Positions 16,219-24,682 of a stretch of 64,000 nucleotides of DNA are shown piece by piece. Under the pieces are notes generated by a model. That model had not been told where the DNA came from. It worked only from the letters and a program-made list of their open reading frames with translations, and did no database searches. Positions within the stretch are counted from its first letter, which is position 1. Each line of letters begins with the position of its first letter. Source of the DNA: Sphingomonas koreensis (GTDB lineage Bacteria; Pseudomonadota; Alphaproteobacteria; Sphingomonadales; Sphingomonadaceae). Both the position numbers and the translations under genes were made by a program. The stretch is from assembly GCF_002797435.1 (NCBI RefSeq), contig NZ_PGEN01000001.1, forward strand, positions 2,788,501 to 2,852,500, written 5' to 3'.

Positions 16219-17346
16219 TCAATCCACGTCCTCCACCTCGACCGTCTCGCCGGTCACGCGCTGTGATAGCGCAGCTGCCATGAACGGGTCGAGTGCTCCG
16301 TCGAGCACATCCGCGGGCGCAGTGGAAGTGGTTCCGGTGCGAAGATCCTTAACCAGCTGATAGGGCTGGAGGACATAGGAGCGGATCTGGTGGCCCCAGC
16401 CGATCTCGGTCTTGGCGCTGTACTCGCCCATCGCCGCCGCTTCGCGCTTGGCCAGCTCAGCCTCGTACAGACGGGCCTTCAGCATGCCCATCGCCGTGGC
16501 GCGGTTCTTGTGCTGCGACCGGTCCTGCTGGCTGGCGACGATGATGCCACTGGGAACGTGGGTGATGCGTACCGCCGAATCGGTGGTGTTGACGTGCTGC
16601 CCGCCCGCGCCCGATGCGCGATAGGTGTCGATCTTGAGGTCGCTCTCGTTGATCTCGATGTCGATCGAATCGTCGATCACCGGATAGACCCAGACCGACG
16701 AGAAGCTGGTGTGGCGCCGTGCCGAGCTGTCATAGGGCGAGATGCGGACCAGGCGGTGCACGCCGCTTTCGGTCTTGGCATAGCCATAGGCGTTCTCGCC
16801 CTTGATCAGCAGCGTCGCCGACTTGATCCCGGCCTGGTCGCCGGCGTGATAGTCCATCAGCTCCACCTTGAAGCCATGGCGCTCGGCCCAGCGCGTGTAC
16901 ATGCGCTGGAGCATCTCGGCCCAGTCCTGGCTCTCGGTGCCGCCGGCGCCCGAATGGACTTCGAGATAGGTGTCGTTGGCGTCGGCCTCGCCCGAGAGCA
17001 GGGCCTTGACCTTGTCCTCTTCGGCGCGCGCGGCGAGCGCGGCGAGGCCGGCGACGCCCTCGACAGCCATTTCCTCGTCGCCCTCGGCCTCGGCCATCTC
17101 GATCAGCTCGGACGTCTCGGCGAGCTCACGCTCGATCGCGCGGGTCGCGGTGATCGATTCGTCGAGCCGGCGGCGTTCGCGCATCACATCCTGCGCCGCC
17201 TTGGGATTGTCCCACAGCGTCGGGTCCTCGACGCGCGCGTTGAGCTCGTCGAGCCGGCGCAGCGCCTTGTCCCAGTCGATGAACCGGCGCAGCAACGCGA
17301 GCGCGTCGTTGATCTTGTCGGCATATGCCTGCGCTTCGGCGCGCAT
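16219..17346 (-). CDS. prfB: Peptide chain release factor 2
   Basis: The 375-residue protein terminates translation at UAA/UGA. GAGGQHVNTTDSAVRITH contains the catalytic GGQ, and the codon-recognition loop reads ISPYDSSARRHTSF, that is SPY where E. coli has SPF. The frame runs continuously through LLRRFIDWDKALRR, the site where E. coli prfB carries its in-frame UGA, so the autoregulatory +1 frameshift is absent here. The cluster prfB-PBP1A-amidase-rne is familiar from alphaproteobacteria. The lipoprotein methyltransferase gene follows after 5 nt. Confidence 0.97.
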   Translation of the reverse strand: MRAEAQAYADKINDALALLRRFIDWDKALRRLDELNARVEDPTLWDNPKAAQDVMRERRRLDESITATRAIERELAETSELIEMAEAEGDEEMAVEGVAGLAALAARAEEDKVKALLSGEADANDTYLEVHSGAGGTESQDWAEMLQRMYTRWAERHGFKVELMDYHAGDQAGIKSATLLIKGENAYGYAKTESGVHRLVRISPYDSSARRHTSFSSVWVYPVIDDSIDIEINESDLKIDTYRASGAGGQHVNTTDSAVRITHVPSGIIVASQQDRSQHKNRATAMGMLKARLYEAELAKREAAAMGEYSAKTEIGWGHQIRSYVLQPYQLVKDLRTGTTSTAPADVLDGALDPFMAAALSQRVTGETVEVEDVD

Positions 17347-17369
17347 CGTCGTAACCTTTCAAACTGTTC

Positions 17370-17447
17370 GTCACCCCAGCGACAGCTGGGGTCTTTCGCC
17401 CCGGACCCTGCATTTGCCGGACGAGACCCCAGCTTGTGCGGGGTGAC
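17370..17447. repeat. Paired inverted repeat (REP/BIME-like) element
   Basis: The left half is ACCCCAGC/GCTGGGGT (8 bp, GACA loop, 17373-17392). The right half pairs ACCCC-GC with GC-GGGGT, with one bulged A (17426-17444). The outermost GTCACCCC and GGGGTGAC are complementary, so the whole unit can also form one long stem. It lies between prfB and the PBP1A gene, both on the minus strand. Confidence 0.8.
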
Positions 17448-17484
17448 GGACCAAGCCGGAGGGGCAGCGATATAAGAACGCCCG

Positions 17485-19995
17485 CTAGTAGATTCCGCCC
17501 TCGCGTTGCAAGAAGTCGCTGTCGCGCGGGCCGTCCCGCTGCACGGCCTTCCTGGTCGCTTCGGCCTTCGGAGCCTCGGCTTCGTCGCTGCGGCGGGCGC
17601 GGCGGCGGGGTTCGCTCTCGGGCTTGAACGCCTCCCAGATCACCGCGGCCTTGGGATCGGTGCCCGGCCAGGCGCCATAGACGCGGCGGCCGCTCGCGCG
17701 ATCGATGCGGACCATGCGGATTCCGGCAGGTGCCGTGAAGGGCAGCACGTCGAGCCCCTCATACGCCTTTTGCGCGAACTGCTTGAAGATCGGCGCGGCG
17801 AGCGTTCCACCCTGAGCGTAGCCGCCCAGATTGGTGGGTGTGTCGTAGCCGAGATAAAGGCCCGCGATCATCTGCGGGGTGCCGCCGATGAACCACACGT
17901 CGCGCGGACCGTTCGACGTGCCGGTCTTGCCCATGATCGGGCGATTGAGATCGCGCAGGATGGTCGCGGTGCCGCGCTGGACCACGCCTTCGGTGATGTG
18001 GACCATCTGATAGGCGGTCATCGCATCGACCACCTGACGCGAGCGGATGACCGGGCGCGGCATCGGCTTCCCATCCCAGTCGGGCATGTTGCAGCGGTCG
18101 CACGCACGCCAGTTCTGCGGCCAGATCACCTTGCCTTTGCGGTCCTGCGCGAAATCGACCAGCGACGGGGTGAGCGCGCGGCCGTGATTGACCAGGATCG
18201 AATAGGCGTTGACCATCCGCATCACCGTCGTCTCGCCCGCGCCGAGCGAATAGGAGAGATAGGGCGGATATTTCTGCGAGCTGACGCCCATGCGCTGCAT
18301 GAGATCGACCACCTTCTCCATGCCGGTGGTGTTCGCCGCCTGGACGGTCATCAGGTTGCGCGACTGTTCGATACCCCAGCGCATGGTCTTCGGCCCCGCG
18401 CCGCGCGTGCCGCCGAAATTGCGGAAGCATTTGTTGCCGAGGCCGGCGCCCTGATAGACGCAGAACGGGCCGTCGACGATGATCGAGGCGGGGGTCATGC
18501 CGTTCTCGAGCGCTGCGGAATAGACGATCGGCTTGATCGTCGATCCGGGCTGCCGCTGCGCCTGGGTCGCGCGATTGAACGCCTGAACCGTCGCATCGAA
18601 CCCGCCCTGCATCGCGAGGACGCGGCCGGTGCTGGGATCCTGCACGATCATCCCGCCCGAGACCTTGGGAATCGAGCGCAGCGCGAACACGCCGCCCTCA
18701 GGCGCGACCGCGATCACGTCGCCGGGCTTCAACGCGTTGAACGCCGTGCCGCCCTGGCCGCGCACCGGCATCTGCGCACCCGAGGCCGGGAGCGTACCGG
18801 TGCGCCCGTCGCCAAAGCCCAGCTCGGCGCTCCCACCGCTCTTCGAGATGACGATGGCGGCGCGCCAGTCCTCATAGTCGAGGTTGATGTTGGTGTTGAG
18901 CAGTGCCGCGCGCCAATTGTCGCCCTCGAACGCCGCCTCGCGCATCGGGCCCGACCAGCCGCGGCCGCGATCATAGCGCAGCAGCCCGTCGCGCAGGGCC
19001 TTCTGCGCCGCCTTCTGGATCTCGGGATCGAAGGAGGTGCGGACCCACAGGCCGCCGGCATAGACGCTGTACGGCCCGGCCTTCTCGGTCTCGCCGAAGC
19101 GGTCGAGCAGCTGGCGGCGCACTTCCTCGATGAAATAGCCGCCGAGCGGATCGACCGTGGGCGACTTGCGCGGCACGGCGCCGAGCGGCGCGGCGACCGC
19201 CGCGTCATGCGCGGCCTGATCGATATAGCCGTTCGCCAGCATCTGCCCGAGCACCCAGTTGCGCCGCTCGATCGCGCGGTCGGCATGCCGCTCGGGCATA
19301 TAGTTGGACGGCCCCTTGGGCAGGATCGCGAGATAGGCGAATTGCGGCAGGCTGAGCTGGCTCAGATCCTTGTCGAAATAGGCGTGCGCCGCGGCCTCGA
19401 CCCCGAACGCGTTCCGGCCGAGCGCGATCTGGTTGAGGTAGAGTTCGAGGATCTGCTCCTTCGACAGCGTATTCTCGATGCGGAAGGCCAGGATCGCCTC
19501 GCGCGCCTTGCGGACGTAGCTGACCTCGTTGTTGAGCAGCAGGTTCTTGGCGACCTGCTGCGTGATGGTGGAGGTGCCGCGCGGCGTCTCGCCGCTGGTC
19601 AGCCCCTGCCATGCCGCGCGGACGAGGCCGGGATAATCGACGCCGCCATGGTCGAAGAAGGTCTTGTCCTCGGCCGAGAGGAAGGCGCCGATCAGCAGCT
19701 TGGGATATTCGTCGTAGGAGAGCTCGACGCGGCGCTCGCGCGCATAGCTGCGCAGCGGCGTGCCGTCGCCCTGGCGGACATTGGTGGGCAGCGGCGGCTC
19801 ATAGGAGCGTAGCATGTCGACCGAGGGCAGGTCGCGCAGGAACAGCGCCCACAGCGCCGCCGTGCCGATGCCCGAGAGCAAAGCGAGCCACGCGAGCACC
19901 TTGAACCACCAGCGTCTGCGGAGCGCCGCAAAGCGGCCTCCGGCATTCCCTCGGGTGAGCTTGAGCGTGAAATTGGGTTCGGTCGCTTCCGCCAT
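17485..19995 (-). CDS. mrcA: Penicillin-binding protein 1A (bifunctional transglycosylase/transpeptidase)
   Basis: The 836-residue class A PBP polymerises and cross-links peptidoglycan. A cytoplasmic N-terminus and one membrane helix (residues 31-53) are followed by the GT51 domain with catalytic Glu in SAEDKTFFDHGG (about 109) and RGTSTITQQ. An OB-like insert comes next, then the transpeptidase with active Ser in PGSTIKP (about 500), QSRNLM and GKTGTSNGP. The C-terminal 50 residues are basic, low-complexity and probably disordered. ATG 19995 starts before the membrane helix; the longer frame is unlikely. It lies downstream of the amidase gene on the same strand, a conserved alphaproteobacterial pair. 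Confidence 0.96.
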   Translation of the reverse strand: MAEATEPNFTLKLTRGNAGGRFAALRRRWWFKVLAWLALLSGIGTAALWALFLRDLPSVDMLRSYEPPLPTNVRQGDGTPLRSYARERRVELSYDEYPKLLIGAFLSAEDKTFFDHGGVDYPGLVRAAWQGLTSGETPRGTSTITQQVAKNLLLNNEVSYVRKAREAILAFRIENTLSKEQILELYLNQIALGRNAFGVEAAAHAYFDKDLSQLSLPQFAYLAILPKGPSNYMPERHADRAIERRNWVLGQMLANGYIDQAAHDAAVAAPLGAVPRKSPTVDPLGGYFIEEVRRQLLDRFGETEKAGPYSVYAGGLWVRTSFDPEIQKAAQKALRDGLLRYDRGRGWSGPMREAAFEGDNWRAALLNTNINLDYEDWRAAIVISKSGGSAELGFGDGRTGTLPASGAQMPVRGQGGTAFNALKPGDVIAVAPEGGVFALRSIPKVSGGMIVQDPSTGRVLAMQGGFDATVQAFNRATQAQRQPGSTIKPIVYSAALENGMTPASIIVDGPFCVYQGAGLGNKCFRNFGGTRGAGPKTMRWGIEQSRNLMTVQAANTTGMEKVVDLMQRMGVSSQKYPPYLSYSLGAGETTVMRMVNAYSILVNHGRALTPSLVDFAQDRKGKVIWPQNWRACDRCNMPDWDGKPMPRPVIRSRQVVDAMTAYQMVHITEGVVQRGTATILRDLNRPIMGKTGTSNGPRDVWFIGGTPQMIAGLYLGYDTPTNLGGYAQGGTLAAPIFKQFAQKAYEGLDVLPFTAPAGIRMVRIDRASGRRVYGAWPGTDPKAAVIWEAFKPESEPRRRARRSDEAEAPKAEATRKAVQRDGPRDSDFLQREGGIY

Positions 19996-20222
19996 TGGGG
20001 CGGGGTTTAGCAGGATTGGCCGAGCTTTCCAGCCGGGGATGCGGCGGGTTGATACGGCTCGGCCAATTCCTCCCCCGACGGGGCAGGTGGCATCGCGACG
20101 CGATGACGGAGGGGCTGCCTCGAAGAGGGCAGGAACGCTTAGGCCGATACCGCCGTCTGCGCGGCGGCGCCTCACCCAATCGCTCTCCCGCGCTCCTGAG
20201 CCAGCTCAGGGGGAGGAACAAA

Positions 20223-21470
20223 TCACCGCGCCGCCATCCGGGTGGCGAAATGGATGGCGACCGCACGGCTCACGCTTTCCGCCACGCGGCGGCGACCATC
20301 GGCGGAATTGAGGAAGGCTGCGTCCTTTGCGTTCGAGATATAGCCGGTCTCGAACAGGATCGACGGCACGTCGGGGGCCTTGAGCACCAACAGCGAGGCC
20401 ATGCGGTGGTAATTGTCCTTGACCGGCATCAGCCCCTGCGCCTCGCGGCCGAGCAGCCGGGCGAACTTGGCCGAGCTGTTCATCGTCTCGCGCTGGGCCA
20501 GATCGATCAGGATCGAGGAAACCTCGCGATTCTGTCCTCCAAGGTCGATGCCCGAGAGCAGGTCCGACTTGTTCTCGCGCGCGGCGAGGCGCGCGGCCTC
20601 CTTGTCGGAGGCGACCTCGGAAAGGGTATAGACGGTCGCGCCGCTTGCCTCGGCGTTGTGCGCGGCGTCGCAATGGACCGAGATGAACAGTGCGGCGCCG
20701 AGCTTGCGCGCGATCTCGAACCGGTCGCGGTGAAGCAGATAGCGGTCGTCCTCGCGCGTCATCGCGACGCGGACTCGGCCCGAGGAGAGCAGTTCGTCGC
20801 GGATCGCGCGCGCGGTCTTGAGCGTCAGGTCCTTTTCCTGAAGCCCGTCGGCGGAGATGGCGCCGGGATCGTGCCCGCCATGGCCGGCGTCGATCACCAC
20901 CAGCGGGCGGCTTTCATCATCGCCCTGAATGCGCGGCAGCTTGAACGCGGCCGGGCGCGGCGGCACGGGGACCGAGACGCTGTAGCTGTGGCGGCTCGAC
21001 GCGCGGGTGAAGCTGAAGGGGGGCAGGAAGCTCATCCGTCCTTCGGCCGCGGCGCGGGCGAAGCGCGAATCGTCCACCGTGCGCAGCTCGAGCGTGAGCG
21101 CCGTGCCGTCGGCGGAGAAGCGGCCTTGCGTGACGATCGCGGGACGGGCGAGGTCGAACACGACGCGCGACCCGTCGCCGCGCTGCGCCTGCCGCACGTT
21201 GCTGACCGGTCCGCCGGCATCGGCTCGCGCGCCTGGCGCCGCGCCCGCAAGATCGAGCGCGATACGGTTCGGACCCGCGAGCACGAAACTGCTCGCCGCC
21301 GCCACCCGTTCATCGAACTGGATGACAATGCGGTTCGACTGAACGTCGATCTCGCGGATCGTGCCTGCCCAGCTCGGCGCGCCGGTTAGCCAGCCTGCGA
21401 GAAGGGCAAGAAAGAAGGACACCCGGGCGATATGCCGCGCCGGGCTGGGGGGGGTCCAGCCCAAAAGCAT
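20223..21470 (-). CDS. amiC: N-acetylmuramoyl-L-alanine amidase (AMIN + Amidase_3)
   Basis: The 415-residue periplasmic zinc amidase cleaves the peptide from MurNAc during cell separation. An N-terminal signal (hydrophobic FFLALLAGWLTG, cleavage near SWAG) is followed by an AMIN domain (about residues 38-135, IDVQSNRIVIQFD). The Amidase_3 domain has zinc ligands in IDAGHGGHDPG (His), LQEKD (Glu) and SVHCDA (His), and the catalytic Glu in LFETGYISN. The alpha-helix that gates AmiC-type enzymes is probably the stretch around EVSSILIDLAQRE, implying activation by an EnvC/NlpD-like factor. It is divergent from rne, with PBP1A downstream. Confidence 0.94.
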   Translation of the reverse strand: MLLGWTPPSPARHIARVSFFLALLAGWLTGAPSWAGTIREIDVQSNRIVIQFDERVAAASSFVLAGPNRIALDLAGAAPGARADAGGPVSNVRQAQRGDGSRVVFDLARPAIVTQGRFSADGTALTLELRTVDDSRFARAAAEGRMSFLPPFSFTRASSRHSYSVSVPVPPRPAAFKLPRIQGDDESRPLVVIDAGHGGHDPGAISADGLQEKDLTLKTARAIRDELLSSGRVRVAMTREDDRYLLHRDRFEIARKLGAALFISVHCDAAHNAEASGATVYTLSEVASDKEAARLAARENKSDLLSGIDLGGQNREVSSILIDLAQRETMNSSAKFARLLGREAQGLMPVKDNYHRMASLLVLKAPDVPSILFETGYISNAKDAAFLNSADGRRRVAESVSRAVAIHFATRMAAR

Positions 21471-21934
21471 GCACGTTTACTCACATCATCAATTCCCTGA
21501 CCCGGACACGACTAGGACGAAGCAGCTTCAAACGAGGTGAAACAGCAGGGTTAATTTGCAGTTCGGCACATTTTTGCCGGAATGGGTGGCAAGTCCTTGC
21601 CGTTCGGGGCTTCGCGGGCTGATCCGTTGCGCGGCCGGTTGCGCGGTGCTACGCATCGCCGACCGGCTTGTGCCGGCCAGTCGCCGCCACCCTGTTTCGG
21701 CGGTAATTCAGGTTGATGCTGTGATGTCGCAATTTTCCCGTCGTTCCGATCGCCAGGCCGTTCCGGCCGGCCGGTACGCGACGGTGAAGCATCCGGGCCG
21801 CGGGCTCGGGCGTGCGCTTGCAGCAGACGCAAATCTTCAAACCCATTTCGACCGCGCCGCCAGTTGCTGCGCGGTCGGCATCATTGACCGCGCGCCGCGG
21901 CTGACAACCGCTCGGCGCGCCCGGAGAACATTAA
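21471..21934 (+). promoter_or_regulatory. Long structured leader / divergent promoter region of rne
   Basis: These 464 nt separate the divergent amidase and RNase E genes and contain no credible ORF. Several inverted repeats are clear: GACCGCGC/GCGCGGTC (21850-21876) and GCGCGCCG/CGGCGCGC (21890-21920), the latter ending directly before the CCGGAGA Shine-Dalgarno of rne. E. coli rne has a long 5' UTR through which RNase E limits its own mRNA; a similar role here is an inference. No confident -35/-10 pair was found on either strand. Confidence 0.5.
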
Positions 21935-24562
21935 ATGACCATGCGTATGCTGATCGACGCACGCCACCGGGAAGAGACCCGCGTGGCGGTCGTCAAAGGG
22001 AACCGAATCGAGGAGTTTGATTTCGAGTCCGCCGAGCGCAAGCAGCTCAAGGGCAATATCTATCTGGCCAAGGTAACCCGCGTGGAGCCCTCGCTCCAGG
22101 CGGCGTTCGTCGAATATGGCGGCAACCGCCACGGCTTCCTGGCCTTCAGCGAAATCCACCCCGATTACTATCAGATCCCCAAGGAGGATCGCGACGCGCT
22201 GCTGCGCGAAGAGGCCGAGCATGCGGCCGAGGAAGCGGCGCTGCGCGAAGAGGCCGATGACGACCACGACGACGAGCATGACGAGCATGACGGCGCCGAG
22301 GATGGCGACGTCGAGGTCGTCGAGCGTCCGGGCGACGAGGATGAGGAAACCTCGGAAGGCGAAGAGGGCGCCAGCGCCAGTGGCGGCCGCCGCCGCCGCG
22401 GCCGCAAGGGCAGCGACGATCAGGTCGAGGCGCTGCGCCAGCGCCGCATGAACCTGCGCCGCCGCTACAAGATCCAGGACGTGATCCGCCGCCGCCAGGT
22501 GCTGCTGGTCCAGGTCGTCAAGGAAGAGCGCGGCAACAAGGGCGCGGCGCTGACCACCTATCTCAGCCTTGCCGGCCGCTATTGCGTGCTGATGCCCAAC
22601 ACCGCGCATGGCGGCGGGATCAGCCGCAAGATCAGCTCGTCCGCCGATCGCAAGCGCCTGAAGTCGATCATGTCGGACCTCAAGCTGCCGCCGACGATGG
22701 GCTGCATCGTCCGTACCGCGGGGCTCCAGCGCACCAAGACAGAGATCAAGCGCGACTTCGACTATCTCGCGCGGCTGTGGGACGAGATTCGCGAGAATAC
22801 GCTCAAGTCGTCGGCGCCGGCGCTGGTCTATGGCGACAGCGACCTGATCAAGCGTGCGATCCGCGACATCTACAACCGCGACATCGAGGAAGTGATCGTC
22901 GAAGGCGAGGAGGGCTACCGCCACGCCAAGGACTTCATGAAGCTGCTGATGCCGAGCCATGCCAAGAAGGTGAAGCATTATTCGGATGCGGTGCCGCTGT
23001 TCCAGCGCGCGCATGTCGAGGATCAGCTGTCGGCGATGTACCATCCGGTGGTGCAGCTGAAATCCGGCGGCTATCTCGTCATCAACCCGACCGAGGCGCT
23101 GGTCAGCATCGACATCAACTCGGGCCGGTCGACGCGCGAGCATAATATCGAGCAGACCGCGACCGCGACCAATCTGGAAGCGACGCAGGAAATCGCCCGC
23201 CAGCTGCGCCTGCGCGACATGGCCGGGCTCGTCGTCATCGACTTCATCGACATGGACCACGGATCGAACGTCCGGAAGGTCGAGAAGGCGATGAAGGAGG
23301 CGCTCAAGAACGATCGCGCGCGGATCCAGGTCGGCCGCATCAGTGCCTTCGGCCTGATGGAGATGAGCCGCCAGCGGCTGCGCACCGGCGTGCTCGAGGC
23401 ATCGACCGTGACCTGCCCGCACTGCGAGGGCACGGGTCTCGTCCGCACCGCCTCGTCGGCGGGCCTGTCCGCGCTGCGCTTGATCGAGGACGAGGCCGCG
23501 CGCGGCCGCGGCTCGCTGCTGACGCTGCGGTGCAGCCAGGAAGCGGCCTTCTATGTGCTCAACAAGAAGCGCGCCGACATCGCCGAGATCGAGGACCGCT
23601 ATGGCGTGACCGTCGAGATCCTGTCGGACGGCGAGCTCGAAGGCGCGCGCATGTCGGTCGAGGCCAGCGGGCCTCCTCCCGCGCACGCACCCAAGTTCGC
23701 CGCCGCGATCGAGGAGATCGAGGAAGATATCGTCGAGGAGATCGACGAGGAAGAGGACGAAGAGGACGTCGAGGCCCGCGAGCCGCGCCGCGAGCGCAGC
23801 GATCGGGGCGAGGGCGAAGGCGAGGGCCGCAAGCGCCGCCGCCGCCGTCGTGGTCGCCGCGGCCGCCGCGACGACGAGCATGGCGAGCACGGCGAGCGTC
23901 AGGACGCTGAGGATGCGGCAGACGAGGACGGCGAAGCCGAGCCGGAGGAAGCAGGCGAAGCCGAGACGTTGGCCGAAACTGCCGCCGACGAGGGCGAGAC
24001 GCGCAAGCGCCGCCGCCGCGGCCGTCGTGGCGGTCGCCGTGGTGCGACCGGCGAGGGTGGTGAGGCCGTCGAGGCCGAGGTTGCAGAACCGGCCGGGGAC
24101 GTCGAACCGGTAGCGGTCGTGGCTGAGCCGGTTGTCGAGGAAGCGCCGGCCAAGCCCAAGCGGACGCGCCGGAAGAAGGCCGATGTCGAGGCGGAAGCGC
24201 CCGCCGTCGAGGCTGCGCCCGAGCCGGTGGTCGAAGCGGCGGCCGAGCCGGTTGTTGCCGAGGAAGCGCCGGCCAAGCCCAAGCGCCCGCGCCGGAAGAA
24301 GGCCGATGTCGAGGCGGAAGCGCCCGCCGTCGAGGCTGCGCCGGAGCCGGTGGCTGAAGCGGCGGCCGGACCGGTTGCCGAAGAAGCGCCGGCCAAGCCC
24401 AAGCGCCGTAGCCGGGCCAAGGCCGCCGCGCCGGTCGAGCAGGATCTGGAACCGACCGCCGCGGAAACGGCAGCGGCCGAACCGGCCGATGGCGAACCCG
24501 AAGCCGAAGGTGAAGGCGGTGAGCCGCGCCGCGGCTGGTGGCAGCGTACCTTCGGAGCATGA
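21935..24562 (+). CDS. rne: Ribonuclease E
   Basis: The 875-residue endoribonuclease is the core of the RNA degradosome. The S1 domain is split by an acidic then basic low-complexity insert (about residues 85-170), as in other alphaproteobacteria. The DNase I-like catalytic part has metal-binding Asp in VSIDINSG and VVIDFIDMD, and the zinc link TCPHCEG. After about residue 580 the tail is disordered: Arg-rich RNA-binding blocks, then 40-residue Ala/Pro/Glu repeats. The protein ends RRGWWQRTFGA, which resembles the GWW motif by which Caulobacter RNase E binds PNPase. A start at the third ATG (MLIDAR) is possible. A strong terminator hairpin follows. Confidence 0.96.
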   Translation: MTMRMLIDARHREETRVAVVKGNRIEEFDFESAERKQLKGNIYLAKVTRVEPSLQAAFVEYGGNRHGFLAFSEIHPDYYQIPKEDRDALLREEAEHAAEEAALREEADDDHDDEHDEHDGAEDGDVEVVERPGDEDEETSEGEEGASASGGRRRRGRKGSDDQVEALRQRRMNLRRRYKIQDVIRRRQVLLVQVVKEERGNKGAALTTYLSLAGRYCVLMPNTAHGGGISRKISSSADRKRLKSIMSDLKLPPTMGCIVRTAGLQRTKTEIKRDFDYLARLWDEIRENTLKSSAPALVYGDSDLIKRAIRDIYNRDIEEVIVEGEEGYRHAKDFMKLLMPSHAKKVKHYSDAVPLFQRAHVEDQLSAMYHPVVQLKSGGYLVINPTEALVSIDINSGRSTREHNIEQTATATNLEATQEIARQLRLRDMAGLVVIDFIDMDHGSNVRKVEKAMKEALKNDRARIQVGRISAFGLMEMSRQRLRTGVLEASTVTCPHCEGTGLVRTASSAGLSALRLIEDEAARGRGSLLTLRCSQEAAFYVLNKKRADIAEIEDRYGVTVEILSDGELEGARMSVEASGPPPAHAPKFAAAIEEIEEDIVEEIDEEEDEEDVEAREPRRERSDRGEGEGEGRKRRRRRRGRRGRRDDEHGEHGERQDAEDAADEDGEAEPEEAGEAETLAETAADEGETRKRRRRGRRGGRRGATGEGGEAVEAEVAEPAGDVEPVAVVAEPVVEEAPAKPKRTRRKKADVEAEAPAVEAAPEPVVEAAAEPVVAEEAPAKPKRPRRKKADVEAEAPAVEAAPEPVAEAAAGPVAEEAPAKPKRRSRAKAAAPVEQDLEPTAAETAAAEPADGEPEAEGEGGEPRRGWWQRTFGA
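24137..24419 (+). repeat. Tandem 120-123 nt coding repeat in the rne tail
   Basis: A unit beginning GAGGAAGCGCCGGCC starts at 24137, 24260 and 24380, giving two full copies of 123 and 120 nt and a partial third. It encodes an approximately 40-residue unit, EEAPAKPKR-x-RRKKADVEA followed by Glu/Ala/Pro spacers. The near-identity of the DNA suggests recent duplication and possible length variation between strains. Confidence 0.85.
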
Positions 24563-24569
24563 TCGATGG

Positions 24570-24598
24570 GCGGCGGGAATGGGTGCCATTCCCGCCGC
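24570..24598 (+). terminator. Terminator hairpin after rne
   Basis: A perfect 13-bp stem, GCGGCGGGAATGG with CCATTCCCGCCGC, closes a GTG loop 7 nt after the rne stop. There is no U-run, so it may act as a 3' stabiliser or a Rho-assisted terminator rather than a classical intrinsic one. Confidence 0.65.
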
Positions 24599-24682
24599 TC
24601 ACCCATCGTTCATGCGGCCTGATCCATCGCGTTTGGGGGCTTGCGGCCGCAGCGGGCGCTTGATCGCAGGGGATAATCCGCC

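Noticed and set aside
21722..22020. A + strand frame in the rne leader overlapping the rne start (possible upstream ORF)
   Set aside because: It has no good SD and its translation is Arg-rich shadow-like sequence. The hairpins explain the region better.
21881..24589. 902-codon frame opposite rne
   Set aside because: It mirrors the low-complexity repeats of RNase E, giving Arg/Leu/Ala-rich nonsense; antisense shadow.
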